This document shows, piece after piece, positions 34,751 through 42,962 of a stretch of 64,000 nucleotides of DNA. How positions within the stretch are numbered: position 1 is the first letter of the stretch; the number at the start of each line of letters is the position of its first letter. This DNA comes from Flammeovirga agarivorans. GTDB lineage: Bacteria > Bacteroidota > Bacteroidia > Cytophagales > Flammeovirgaceae. Position numbers and translations under genes: made by a program. The notes beneath the pieces are model-generated. The model ran no database searches. It had not been told where the DNA came from and was given only the letters and a program-made list of their open reading frames with translations. The stretch is from positions 434,001-498,000 of the forward strand of contig NZ_JABAIL010000003.1 in NCBI RefSeq assembly GCF_012641475.1. The letters run 5' to 3'.

Positions 34751-34927
34751 TTATAATATCTCAGATAACTTTTCTTTCGTTGCTTTTTTAAGTTCGTCTA
34801 CTTTCTGTTCAGCAACGTACTCCCCAACTTTTAAACCTCCTTTGGCTAATGTTTTATCAGAGATACCTACCGAATTAGCTGCTTTTCTTACTGTTTTTGC
34901 AATCTTTACTTTTGTCTTTAATTTCAT
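34751..34927 (-). CDS. Small basic protein, 58 aa, unknown function
   Basis: The ORF reads MKLKTKVKIAKTVRKAANSV, then a glycine-bearing turn (GISDKTLAKGG) and a helical charged tail ending KEKLSEIL. It is rich in Lys and has no hydrophobic segment. A clean terminator 13 bases after the stop supports that it is expressed. It could be a small nucleic-acid-binding or regulatory protein; no family was recognised. The longer plus-strand ORF over the same bases is a shadow. Confidence 0.65.
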   Translation of the reverse strand: MKLKTKVKIAKTVRKAANSVGISDKTLAKGGLKVGEYVAEQKVDELKKATKEKLSEIL

Positions 34928-35049
34928 ATTTCCTAAAAATTATTTGTTTGATGAGTATACGATGTATCACTGTAACATTGTTGCTCTATCTAACAATCGT
35001 TATACATTTATATAGGGAAATATGAACGGACTTTTTCAAAACTATAGGT

Positions 35050-35538
35050 TTACTGATAAAAAGTGGAGGTCATTAATAGAAGAAAAGTAACGACTGATGA
35101 AATAGAACGAATCAGGTTATAATTATTCCATTTACGTTCAATACTAACTCGTAAGTGTTGTAGTTCTTTTACAGACATACCTTCTAAATTACTTTTATCT
35201 AGTATTTCATTTAATGGGATATTACCTAATACAGTAATAATAAATACGCCTAACCAATAAATGAGAAAGGCAATAAGTACAAACCAAAATATATACTTTT
35301 GAGAAGAGTTGAAATAACAGATAGGTACTATTACAGTCGAAACAATTGCTCCAATAAATAGAGTTTTAAAACTAGGATTTAAGATGACACGGTTCATGGA
35401 TTGAAAAGATTTCAAGTACTCTAAGTCACTTAATTGGCCTATTCCTGGCTTTACAGCATTGGACCACGTAAAAAAAATACCAGCCATTAATCCTGTTAAA
35501 CACATAGCTAACGCTAATGCAAATTGTTGTGAAGTCAT
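35050..35538 (-). CDS. DUF1772 (anthrone oxygenase-like) membrane protein
   Basis: A 162-aa protein with four hydrophobic segments. LTGLMAGIFFTWSNAVKPG at the N-terminus and GNIPLNEILDK in the middle are the DUF1772 signature, followed by RRKW-like VSIERKWNNYNLIRS. Members include fungal anthrone oxygenases and many bacterial proteins of unknown role. It is the last gene of a minus-strand cluster with the NmrA-like protein, 19 bases downstream. Confidence 0.8.
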   Translation of the reverse strand: MTSQQFALALAMCLTGLMAGIFFTWSNAVKPGIGQLSDLEYLKSFQSMNRVILNPSFKTLFIGAIVSTVIVPICYFNSSQKYIFWFVLIAFLIYWLGVFIITVLGNIPLNEILDKSNLEGMSVKELQHLRVSIERKWNNYNLIRSISSVVTFLLLMTSTFYQ

Positions 35539-35557
35539 GATAATTTATTACTTACGA

Positions 35558-36193
35558 TTAATAAGATACTCCAGGTGTTTGATGTATATATGCTGTATTG
35601 TTAATTTGTTTGATAATAAAATCAGCCACATCAGCCCGAGCTATTTTTAGTTTTGTGTTTTTGTTGGTTGGACTGAATCCATGAAGATATTTACCTGTTT
35701 TATTACCATCCGTAAAAGCAGAAGGTCTAATAATCGTCCAATTTAAGTGACTGTTTTTTACAAACTCTTCTTGTAGTTCATGATCTAAAAACACTTTTTT
35801 CAAGAACCAGCCAAACATAATGTGTTTCCAAAAGAAATTAAGGTTACCATTGCTTTCTCCAGCCCCTAAAGTTGTTTGACAAAGTAGTCTGGAAATACCT
35901 TGGTTTTTCATGGCTTCTATGATAATTTTTGTGCCTTCAGAGCGAACAGTACTAGTTCTGCTTTTTCCAGAACCTAAGGTGACGATGACAACATCCATTC
36001 CTGTTACCGCTTTTTGTACATCATTAGAATGCAATACATTGCCTTCCATAACTATAAGGTTAGGATGTGATAGTTCTTGAAGTTTTTCTTTATTTCTGCA
36101 AAATGCAACTACTTGATACCCCTTTTCTAAGGATTGAGAGATCACATGTTTTCCTATTGTTCCTGTAGAACCAAATACGACTATTTTTTTCAT
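35558..36193 (-). CDS. NAD(P)-binding NmrA/SDR-like protein
   Basis: A 211-aa atypical short-chain dehydrogenase relative. The Rossmann motif is VVFGSTGTIGKHV (GxxGxxG, residues 5-17), VVIVTLGSGKS follows the fourth strand, and WTIIRPSAFTDG is the usual late motif of NmrA-like proteins. The Tyr-x-x-x-Lys catalytic pair of classical SDRs is not evident, in line with NAD(P)-sensing or reductase relatives. It overlaps an operon: it starts one base after the cytochrome gene ends. Confidence 0.8.
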   Translation of the reverse strand: MKKIVVFGSTGTIGKHVISQSLEKGYQVVAFCRNKEKLQELSHPNLIVMEGNVLHSNDVQKAVTGMDVVIVTLGSGKSRTSTVRSEGTKIIIEAMKNQGISRLLCQTTLGAGESNGNLNFFWKHIMFGWFLKKVFLDHELQEEFVKNSHLNWTIIRPSAFTDGNKTGKYLHGFSPTNKNTKLKIARADVADFIIKQINNTAYIHQTPGVSY

Positions 36194-36194
36194 A

Positions 36195-36536
36195 TTAATT
36201 TAATTGTAAGGTGTTTAACCAATTTTTTAGTGTTTTATATTCAGTACTCGATAATGAAATAGAATTCCCTTTCGGCATCCGTTTTTTGATAAAAACTTGG
36301 GTATTAATTTGAGGCCCAAACCGATCCATGTTGTCGGGTGTGAAAATTTTACGTCGATTCTTTTTCACATGACAGACATTACATTTTGTGTTTAGTACTT
36401 CAAAGGCTTTCTCTTTTAAGCTGTTGCTTTCAGAGGAAGGAATACTTTTGTGCGAAAGTCTAGACCAATTATTTTCTAGATCTGAGGCGAAGAGAAATGA
36501 CAATGCGCCAAAACTGAGTAAGAAGAATATTTTCAT
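36195..36536 (-). CDS. Small c-type cytochrome-like protein
   Basis: A 113-aa exported protein with a signal peptide ending LFASD and one haem-attachment motif CNVCH (Cys52, Cys55, His56). The downstream KRMPKGNSISLSSTEYKTLK supplies a Met (KRMP) likely to be the distal ligand. It resembles mono-haem cytochrome c domains used in periplasmic electron transfer. It is the second gene after the AraC regulator on the same strand. Confidence 0.8.
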   Translation of the reverse strand: MKIFFLLSFGALSFLFASDLENNWSRLSHKSIPSSESNSLKEKAFEVLNTKCNVCHVKKNRRKIFTPDNMDRFGPQINTQVFIKKRMPKGNSISLSSTEYKTLKNWLNTLQLN

Positions 36537-36610
36537 TTGTTTTATTTTGTAACAAATGTATCTACTCTATTTACCTTAAAATTGAACAAAACCGACAAAG
36601 TGGAAACGAC

Positions 36611-37390
36611 CTATAGATTGCGACAATAGAAAGACGGTGTTTGTCCCGTATAATTTTTAAAAGTTCGAATAAAATGAGATTGATCTGTAAAGCCACTGTC
36701 TAAGCCCACATCGGTTAACTTCTCATAATTGGCCGCGGTAAGTTGATTAAGAGAAAATTGAAACTGGATTATTTTTGCAAATTGCTTGGGTGAAAGTCCT
36801 ACATATGATTTGAAGTTTCTCTCAAGTGTTCGTTCGGTTAGTGATAATTCATTTAAGAGAGTTTTTACTTTTAACTGACCTTGATGACGTAGAATTATCG
36901 AAATAGCTTTTTGTACCGAATCATTTTCTACAACGTTATGTTTGTTAATTAATTCTCTCATTAATGTCGAAATAATTTCCACCTGTTCTGATGTACTTAC
37001 TGATGCTCTTAATTGTTTCTGGTAACCTTTAATATCGAGGTATTCAATTTGAAGTAAATCGTAACATTCATCATTTAGAACTTTTGGGTCTATGTTGAGT
37101 AGGTATTTGGAGGCAAAAGGGTAAAGTTGCACAACAACATAATTATGTGGTCCTTTCACATCTAATGAAATAGGACGAATTGTTTGTCCGTAGAGAAATA
37201 ATTCTGATAGTTCTTTTTCCTGAGGCAATAAGTAAAACCCCTCATCAGATTGTTGAAACATTATTCCTGGGTAGCCATCAGCATATAATGGAATATTTGT
37301 ATGTGAATGTATTTCACTGTTTTTTCCAGTCATAATACAGTTCACATAAGGAGCTAAATCTTGGTCTATATGGAATTCTGTTTTTATCAA
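36611..37390 (-). CDS. AraC-family transcriptional regulator
   Basis: A 259-aa regulator with an N-terminal effector-like domain of the DUF6597 type (YADGYPGIMFQ, FLYGQTIRPISLDVKG) and a C-terminal double helix-turn-helix (about 165-259). The second helix-turn-helix reads VGLDSGFTDQSHFIRTFKNY, the AraC signature. It leads the cytochrome/NmrA/DUF1772 cluster and probably controls it. The inducer is unknown. Confidence 0.85.
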   Translation of the reverse strand: MIKTEFHIDQDLAPYVNCIMTGKNSEIHSHTNIPLYADGYPGIMFQQSDEGFYLLPQEKELSELFLYGQTIRPISLDVKGPHNYVVVQLYPFASKYLLNIDPKVLNDECYDLLQIEYLDIKGYQKQLRASVSTSEQVEIISTLMRELINKHNVVENDSVQKAISIILRHQGQLKVKTLLNELSLTERTLERNFKSYVGLSPKQFAKIIQFQFSLNQLTAANYEKLTDVGLDSGFTDQSHFIRTFKNYTGQTPSFYCRNL

Positions 37391-37645
37391 AAGAGATGAG
37401 TTACAAGTACCAACAAATATATTTAAACACTATCATAAAATAAATCATGAGTGTTTGACATGATTCGTTTCAAAAATCAAGCGAACATTATCAATACTCA
37501 ATGGAAAGTAGAAATGTGTACCCCAAATAGTGCTATAAGTAAGAAAAAGGGCATTTGATATAATTTCAATAGTTGTTGTTAGAAGTGCTTTATTTATTTA
37601 AAGTTGATGACGAGGTTAGGCTTACTAAGAATTGAGATGTAGTCA

Positions 37646-38263
37646 CTATTCGTAACAACCGTAAGATCTATTGAGCAAAGTGTATTCACCCTTCCAATTA
37701 AATAGTACAGTTTTAGTCGCTGACCATCCAGTTATACCTCTGTTTATACCGCCCAATTCTCTTTCCCCTATTTTCAATCTTGACCATCGTTTTTTCTTAG
37801 TTGGTTTTTGATAGACACGATCTCCAATAGCGTATTCTAAACAATCTCTAATTTTGTTCTTATCACTTTCTGACCTGTTTTTTCTCTTTAATTGAGAAGT
37901 GTAATCTTCATAATAATAGAGTATTATATCACCATAAAAGTCTTCAATTGTTGAAGTGATATCATTACGTCTTTTATAATTATCTTCAATTTGAGCAGAA
38001 ATATACCATTTTTCTCCACCTAAGGTGTCGGGATAAATACTTATCTCTATGATTCCTTTATTGTTTACAAATAGATCATTTTGAACAAATTCATTGATTG
38101 TTGTCCTTATCAACTTACGTTTAATAGTATCGTTTTGAGCTAATGTTACTTCATCACAATGTTTTAAAACTTCACTATTATTTGGTGATTCTATACAGGA
38201 AAAACCTATCATAGTAAGAAGGAAATAAATACAGCCAAATTCAACTTTCATTTTCTTCTGCAT
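37646..38263 (-). CDS. Lipoprotein of unknown function, 205 aa
   Basis: After a basic N-terminus the signal segment ends with lipobox MIGFSC (Cys23). The mature part has IIEISIYPDTLGGEKWYISA and a C-terminal RWSRLKIGERELGGINRG region. No family recognised. It stands alone between the AraC cluster and the long upstream region of the second sulfatase operon. Confidence 0.55.
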   Translation of the reverse strand: MQKKMKVEFGCIYFLLTMIGFSCIESPNNSEVLKHCDEVTLAQNDTIKRKLIRTTINEFVQNDLFVNNKGIIEISIYPDTLGGEKWYISAQIEDNYKRRNDITSTIEDFYGDIILYYYEDYTSQLKRKNRSESDKNKIRDCLEYAIGDRVYQKPTKKKRWSRLKIGERELGGINRGITGWSATKTVLFNWKGEYTLLNRSYGCYE

Positions 38264-39062
38264 AATATTTAGATACTTTATTTTCAGAAAACTTTACTCA
38301 ATTGTATTCTCATCTTATTCAATACCGTTATAAGTATTCACTTTTTTAGGTTTTAAAAGATATATCTTTTATTAATTGTAGGATGATTGTCATTTTGTAG
38401 TTTATAAAAGTGAAGTAAGCATTACTTATTATCCTTTTCTTCGGGCTTATTCTATTTATGCGTAGAACTAAAAGTCTAAATAAAAATACCACCTCAAAAC
38501 TATTGTTTAACCTTAACTTTTTGTGATGACCAACTTCGGGTATTGTGATTGGTCTTATATAAACGTTCCATCTTATTTTTTCAGTAGAGTCGGAGGTTAT
38601 CAGTGGTTATGGTTTTTGTTACCCCTTTGCTAAAATCTGTTCTGATCATATTTTGAACCTAAAGAATTGTGGATACTATCGAAGATGGACAGGTAAACTA
38701 TTGTTGTTTAACCCTATTGAACTACCTAATTTTTAATCAATAAGAAGAGGTAAAAGTAGAGTTTTCGTTCGTCTTTGATATAAATAGTGGAAGCTAAAAA
38801 ATGGCTTATTTAGTATAGGGTGCGAATGTAACGGTTTTACAGTGTTTCGTGGTCTGATAACAAACGCTGTAACTGACCATATCGCATCGGTTAATTATTA
38901 TTACAATGGTTTAAAGTCAGTTCAAAAAGGGTTGAATAACTAACCCAATGGCCAGTTGTCGATATTTTAGGGTAAAATCTTTTTATACATTTGAAGTGCC
39001 AGCATTTTTTAAATAACATAGTTATCAAGGGGCTTTCCATAAAGCTCAAAAATTAATTTACA
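38264..39062 (+). promoter_or_regulatory. Long regulatory region of second sulfatase operon
   Basis: No ORF is supported in these 800 bases. It holds an inverted repeat (38837-38847 / 38862-38872, TTACAGTGTTT with AAACGCTGTAA), TGACCATATCGCA (38874-38886), the near-palindrome GGGTTGAATAACTAACCC (38929-38946), and a -7 box TACATTTG within 38986-38993. Blocks from about 38905 onward are conserved with 15925-16018 upstream of the first operon. Confidence 0.55.
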
Positions 39063-39752
39063 ATGAAAAGAAGTTTTATAGTTCTAGTTCTTATCCTGAT
39101 TTTTGCAGGACCAGATTTCGCCCAAAATTCAAAGATTCTTGACAAAAAAATCAAAGAGATTCATCAAAGAATTGATGATTACCAAGGTTTCCTCACGCTC
39201 TCTAACGAAGAGGTAGATACTATTTACGACCTTTATTTAAATCGATACTTAAAGAAGGATAGTATTCACCGAGCAGTTCTCAATGATGAATCGTTGAGTA
39301 AGTATGAGAAGATAAAAATGAAGAAAAGAGTCGATAAAGAAACAGATCTGAAATTGATGAACTTGCTTTCATTTGAAGAATATATTCAAATCAAATGTCA
39401 TCATCAGACAATAATTCGTTTAGGTCAGATTCAGTTTATTAACCCTTTAAACGAAAACGACTATCAACGTATACTTGTTGCAATGAGGGAGATGCGTTAT
39501 CATAATATTTTGGTAGCAAAAGAGTTTGGAAAATCGTCGCCTATTGCAAAAGAAAAAATGATGGAAAATCGCTCGAAATGTGCAGCGATAGAAAAAGAAA
39601 TATTTACGGAAGACATGTATACTCATCTAAAAAAGCTTAACCTACTTACAATTGTAGATTGGGGAAAAGATACTCATTTATCGGATGCAGATGAGATGTC
39701 GAGTATATTGGATGGATATAATATTCTAGAACCTGTGGGAACTTATAGATAA
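39063..39752 (+). CDS. Secreted protein of unknown function (paralogue of 16090-16788)
   Basis: This 229-aa protein has a signal peptide ending PDFAQ and a helical body that follows its paralogue in order: LYLNRYLKKDSIH, KKRVDKETD, EYIQIKCHHQ, MREMRYHNI, EKEIFTEDMY and LDGYNILEP. Conservation of a Cys-His-His motif (KCHHQ / KCYHQ) in both may be functional. It is the first gene of the second three-gene operon, followed after 106 bases by a carbohydrate-binding-like gene. Function unknown. Confidence 0.6.
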   Translation: MKRSFIVLVLILIFAGPDFAQNSKILDKKIKEIHQRIDDYQGFLTLSNEEVDTIYDLYLNRYLKKDSIHRAVLNDESLSKYEKIKMKKRVDKETDLKLMNLLSFEEYIQIKCHHQTIIRLGQIQFINPLNENDYQRILVAMREMRYHNILVAKEFGKSSPIAKEKMMENRSKCAAIEKEIFTEDMYTHLKKLNLLTIVDWGKDTHLSDADEMSSILDGYNILEPVGTYR

Positions 39753-39858
39753 GTGAGGTGTTTAGAAGATATCCAACCTTTATGAATAGGAATTAAACCT
39801 TATTTTTATACATCTATCTCTATATTTGATGTATCAATAACATAACAGTCAAAGTGAA

Positions 39859-40530
39859 ATGAAAACTCTATTTACATTAGTAGTTACCTTATTTTTTAGT
39901 GCCACATTGATGGCTCAGGATTGGAAATATATTCCAATTAAAGGGACGACAAATGCAGGATTTGAGAAACAATCTGGACCCGTTAAACCAATTTCAACTT
40001 TACCAGGAAAAGGAAAAAAAGGCGTTGAAGGTTGGTACCTTCCTTTTACAGGTTCTTTAGTAAAAGAATCTATCGTAGTAACAAACAAAGAAGCTTACAA
40101 TGGGGATTATTCTTTACAAATAAAGACCAACCCTAATGCAAGTGTATTGTATAAAGGGTTATTAAAGCACAATCCTATTAAGATAAAAAGCCCAGGAAGA
40201 TATAAAATTTCATTTTGGGTGAAGGCATCAGATACCAATGCAAAAATCAAAATCGGTTCAATGATCTCTAAAGATGCTTTAGAGCAAACACTGAAAATGA
40301 ACAAGCAAGGTAAGCCATTTAATTTGGGTGATACCAAACCCAAAGTGGTAGATCTTACCTTAAGTAAAGATTGGAAGCAGATTTCTCGTCAGGTTGTGGT
40401 TACTAAGAAAGATATTGAAGCAGGTTATGAGTATATCATTCCTACTTTATTAATGGGAGGTACTCCAAATGTCACTTTCTACATCGATGAATTTAGATTA
40501 GAATATGTAATGAAGAGCACTTCGAAATAG
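39859..40530 (+). CDS. Secreted carbohydrate-binding-like (CBM4/9-type jelly roll) protein
   Basis: A 223-aa protein, the same length as its paralogue at 16905-17576 and very similar throughout (PGKGKKGVEGWY, VTNKEA, KSPGRYKISFWVKASD, KKDIEAGYEY, PNVTFYIDEF). It has a signal peptide ending TLMAQ and one galactose-binding-like domain. TATATTTG upstream (about 39822-39829) is a good -7 box, so it may also have its own promoter. Glycan binding is inferred from fold and context. Confidence 0.65.
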   Translation: MKTLFTLVVTLFFSATLMAQDWKYIPIKGTTNAGFEKQSGPVKPISTLPGKGKKGVEGWYLPFTGSLVKESIVVTNKEAYNGDYSLQIKTNPNASVLYKGLLKHNPIKIKSPGRYKISFWVKASDTNAKIKIGSMISKDALEQTLKMNKQGKPFNLGDTKPKVVDLTLSKDWKQISRQVVVTKKDIEAGYEYIIPTLLMGGTPNVTFYIDEFRLEYVMKSTSK

Positions 40531-40576
40531 ATTCTTATTTTCGTTAGCTAACCAATAAAGAATACCACCTATATTG

Positions 40577-40616
40577 AAAATGTCTCATGGAATAATTAAT
40601 TCTGTGAGACATTTTT
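40577..40616 (+). terminator. Terminator between CBM-like gene and sulfatase
   Basis: AAAATGTCTCA (40577-40587) pairs with TGAGACATTTT (40604-40614). It separates the sulfatase from the first two genes of the operon, unlike the first operon where no such stem is seen. Confidence 0.75.
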
Positions 40617-40772
40617 ATTTTCTTTTTAATCTAAGAGAAAGATGACTGTATTTTAGGCTGTAAGACCTAATATTGAAATGATTGTAACGGATAGTCAACT
40701 TGTATTTCAAAAGAGAAAACTAACTTTTAAGTGTGTGACATTATTATAACTTTTTATCTAACACTTAATGAA

Positions 40773-42677
40773 ATGAAATATTTAAACATGCGATCAATGA
40801 TATACTTCAGTATCATATTGATGGTAATCCCTATGTTCAGCACTAAAGCACAAGACAGACCGAACGTCTTATTCTTAACTTCCGATGATTTGAATTTTGA
40901 TTCGGTAGGGGCCTATGGTTCAAAGGTAAAAAACACTACTCCTAACATTGATAAACTATCGGCACAAGGTATGATGTTTGAAAATGCCTATGTTCAGGTT
41001 GCCAGTTGCTGCCCATCTAGGAATGTATTCCATACAGGCCATTATTCTCACAATAGTGGAGTGGTAGGATTTTTTAGCGTTGACTTTCCTCAAGCCACCC
41101 TTCCAGAGGCGTTAAGAGAAAATGGGTATTTTACAGGAATTATTCAGAAAGTATTAGACTCTAGCCCTACAAACAATAAAGCTAAATATTGGGATTACGT
41201 AGCAAGTTTTAAGAACTCTGAATCTAGAACAGCGAATAAGTATAAAACAGCTTTTGAGGAATTATTAGAAGAGGCAAAAGCATCCAACAAGCCCTTTTAT
41301 GCATCAGTAAATGTTCAAGATCCACATCTACCGTTTTATAGAGGTGAAGATACCAAAGAAGGGTTTGACCAAAACCCTCCTTCTTTGTTGTATGATGAAG
41401 ACGAGATACCTGTTCACCCAGTATTACCACAATCTGATAATTTCAAAGAAGAAATGACAGATTATTATAATACCGTAAGAAGAGGAGACGATTGTATCGG
41501 TGATATTCTTCAAGTGTTAGAAGATGCAGGATTGATGTCGACAACTTTAATTGTTTATATCTCTGACCATGGTATGTCGTTTCCTTTTGTAAAATCGAAT
41601 CTTTACCCACAAAGTGTGAAGACACCATGGGTTGTTGTTTGGCCGGGAGAAATTTCAGGAGGCCAAGTAGATACATCACATATGATTTCTGCTATTGATA
41701 TGATGCCGACCATTCTTGAAGTTACAAATACTGAGGCGCCAGGCCCTTTAGCTGGTCGATCATTGTTGGGTATCTTAAAAGGAGATATAGAAGAAGACAG
41801 AGAATATGTTTTTGTGGAACAGAACGAAGGCCCTACAGCAGAACCTCGACCGATGAGGGCAGTACACTCCAAAGAGTTTGTCTATATTTTTAACGCTTGG
41901 GGTACCGGTGATTATGAGGCGATTATGGAGTGCCGTTGGTATAGATCTTATGCAACTTTTTCTGCCTTATCTAAAGAGGATGAACAGATTAAAGAGAGGT
42001 TCGATTTTCTTAATTATCGTACAGTTGAGGAATTATATGATACAAAAAATGACCCCTATTCATTGAATAATCTGATCGATGATCCTAAGTATGCAGAAGT
42101 ATTGGAAGACCTAAGAACGAGATTGGAGAATTGGATGAGAACAACCAATGATTTTGCTTTAGAGGGATATTTAGTAAAAGATGATAAGGAAAAATTGAAA
42201 GAATTTATGGAGAAGAGGATCGCGATTTCACAAGAAAGAGCCACACGATTAGAATGGAAACGAGCGATTAAAAATGACAATAGACCGGAAGGTCAATTAA
42301 CAGAACTTGGGGAGTCTAATATTGTTATCCCTGAAGTACCTGAAGAAGAGGAGAAAGAAGAAGAAAACGAAGAGGAAGAAGAGAAAAATACAGATGCTGA
42401 GGAAGAAGAAGTAAATACACCCATAACGAGTATTGAAGGGAATAGGGAAACCACTTTCTTTTATCCTAACCCTGTAAAAAATGGGGAGCTAATTAAGCTA
42501 GCAACAGAAGACATAGTAGCAGTGAAAATCTATGATCAAACTGGACGATTAGTTTTTGCAAAAGATAACGTTGCCCAATCATTTGTATTCGATAGCTTAA
42601 TAAAAGGATTGTACTTTATTCATATTATTAAAGCAGGTGAGAAGGTATATGTTGGAGAGATGATTGTCAATGACTAG
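40773..42677 (+). CDS. T9SS-secreted S1 sulfatase with acidic linker
   Basis: A longer frame begins at 40731, but the ATG at 40773 directly precedes the signal peptide (MRSMIYFSIILMVIPMF, ending KAQ) and fits the GAAATGAAA start context of its neighbours, giving 634 aa. The formylglycine motif is CCPSR (Cys79), with ligands in LFLTSDDL and SDHGMSF. After a catalytic core akin to the sulfatase at 9268-10827 comes a Glu-rich linker (about 525-555, EEEEKEEENEEEEEK) and a T9SS type A sorting domain (FFYPNPVKNGE, DQTGRLVF, GLYFIHI). It should be exported to the cell surface or medium. Confidence 0.9.
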   Translation: MKYLNMRSMIYFSIILMVIPMFSTKAQDRPNVLFLTSDDLNFDSVGAYGSKVKNTTPNIDKLSAQGMMFENAYVQVASCCPSRNVFHTGHYSHNSGVVGFFSVDFPQATLPEALRENGYFTGIIQKVLDSSPTNNKAKYWDYVASFKNSESRTANKYKTAFEELLEEAKASNKPFYASVNVQDPHLPFYRGEDTKEGFDQNPPSLLYDEDEIPVHPVLPQSDNFKEEMTDYYNTVRRGDDCIGDILQVLEDAGLMSTTLIVYISDHGMSFPFVKSNLYPQSVKTPWVVVWPGEISGGQVDTSHMISAIDMMPTILEVTNTEAPGPLAGRSLLGILKGDIEEDREYVFVEQNEGPTAEPRPMRAVHSKEFVYIFNAWGTGDYEAIMECRWYRSYATFSALSKEDEQIKERFDFLNYRTVEELYDTKNDPYSLNNLIDDPKYAEVLEDLRTRLENWMRTTNDFALEGYLVKDDKEKLKEFMEKRIAISQERATRLEWKRAIKNDNRPEGQLTELGESNIVIPEVPEEEEKEEENEEEEEKNTDAEEEEVNTPITSIEGNRETTFFYPNPVKNGELIKLATEDIVAVKIYDQTGRLVFAKDNVAQSFVFDSLIKGLYFIHIIKAGEKVYVGEMIVND

Positions 42678-42705
42678 ACATTAGAATTGCATCTGAAAGT
42701 AATGA

Positions 42706-42744
42706 AAAGGCACTTTTATTTTTATAAATAGAAGTGCTTTTTTT
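42706..42744 (+). terminator. Terminator after the T9SS sulfatase
   Basis: The stem 42706-42716 / 42731-42741 (AAAGGCACTT with AAGTGCTTT, one G-T pair) is followed by T's. Confidence 0.7.
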
Positions 42745-42962
42745 AGGTTTGATATTTCTTTAGTAGAAGGTGATTCGAATATTTTGAAGTGCTAAGTAGG
42801 TAAGTTGTACAATATAATATTCATAGTAGTCCCGCTTAAAATTACAATAGCCTAAACTACTATGACCACAAATAAACGAATCATTATCTATGATACTTAT
42901 TGTAGGTTTTATGCTACTGAAGTAGTGTGATATTCTTCATATTTGGAATAAAAGAAATTGAA

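Noticed and set aside
34689-35015. 108-aa plus-strand ORF
   Set aside because: It overlaps the better-supported 58-aa minus-strand gene and that gene's terminator, and its sequence looks like a shadow frame.
40731-40772. Upstream in-frame start for the T9SS sulfatase
   Set aside because: It would place 14 residues before a normal signal peptide; the ATG at 40773 fits better. The same reasoning moved the starts at 42963, 51424 and 60014.
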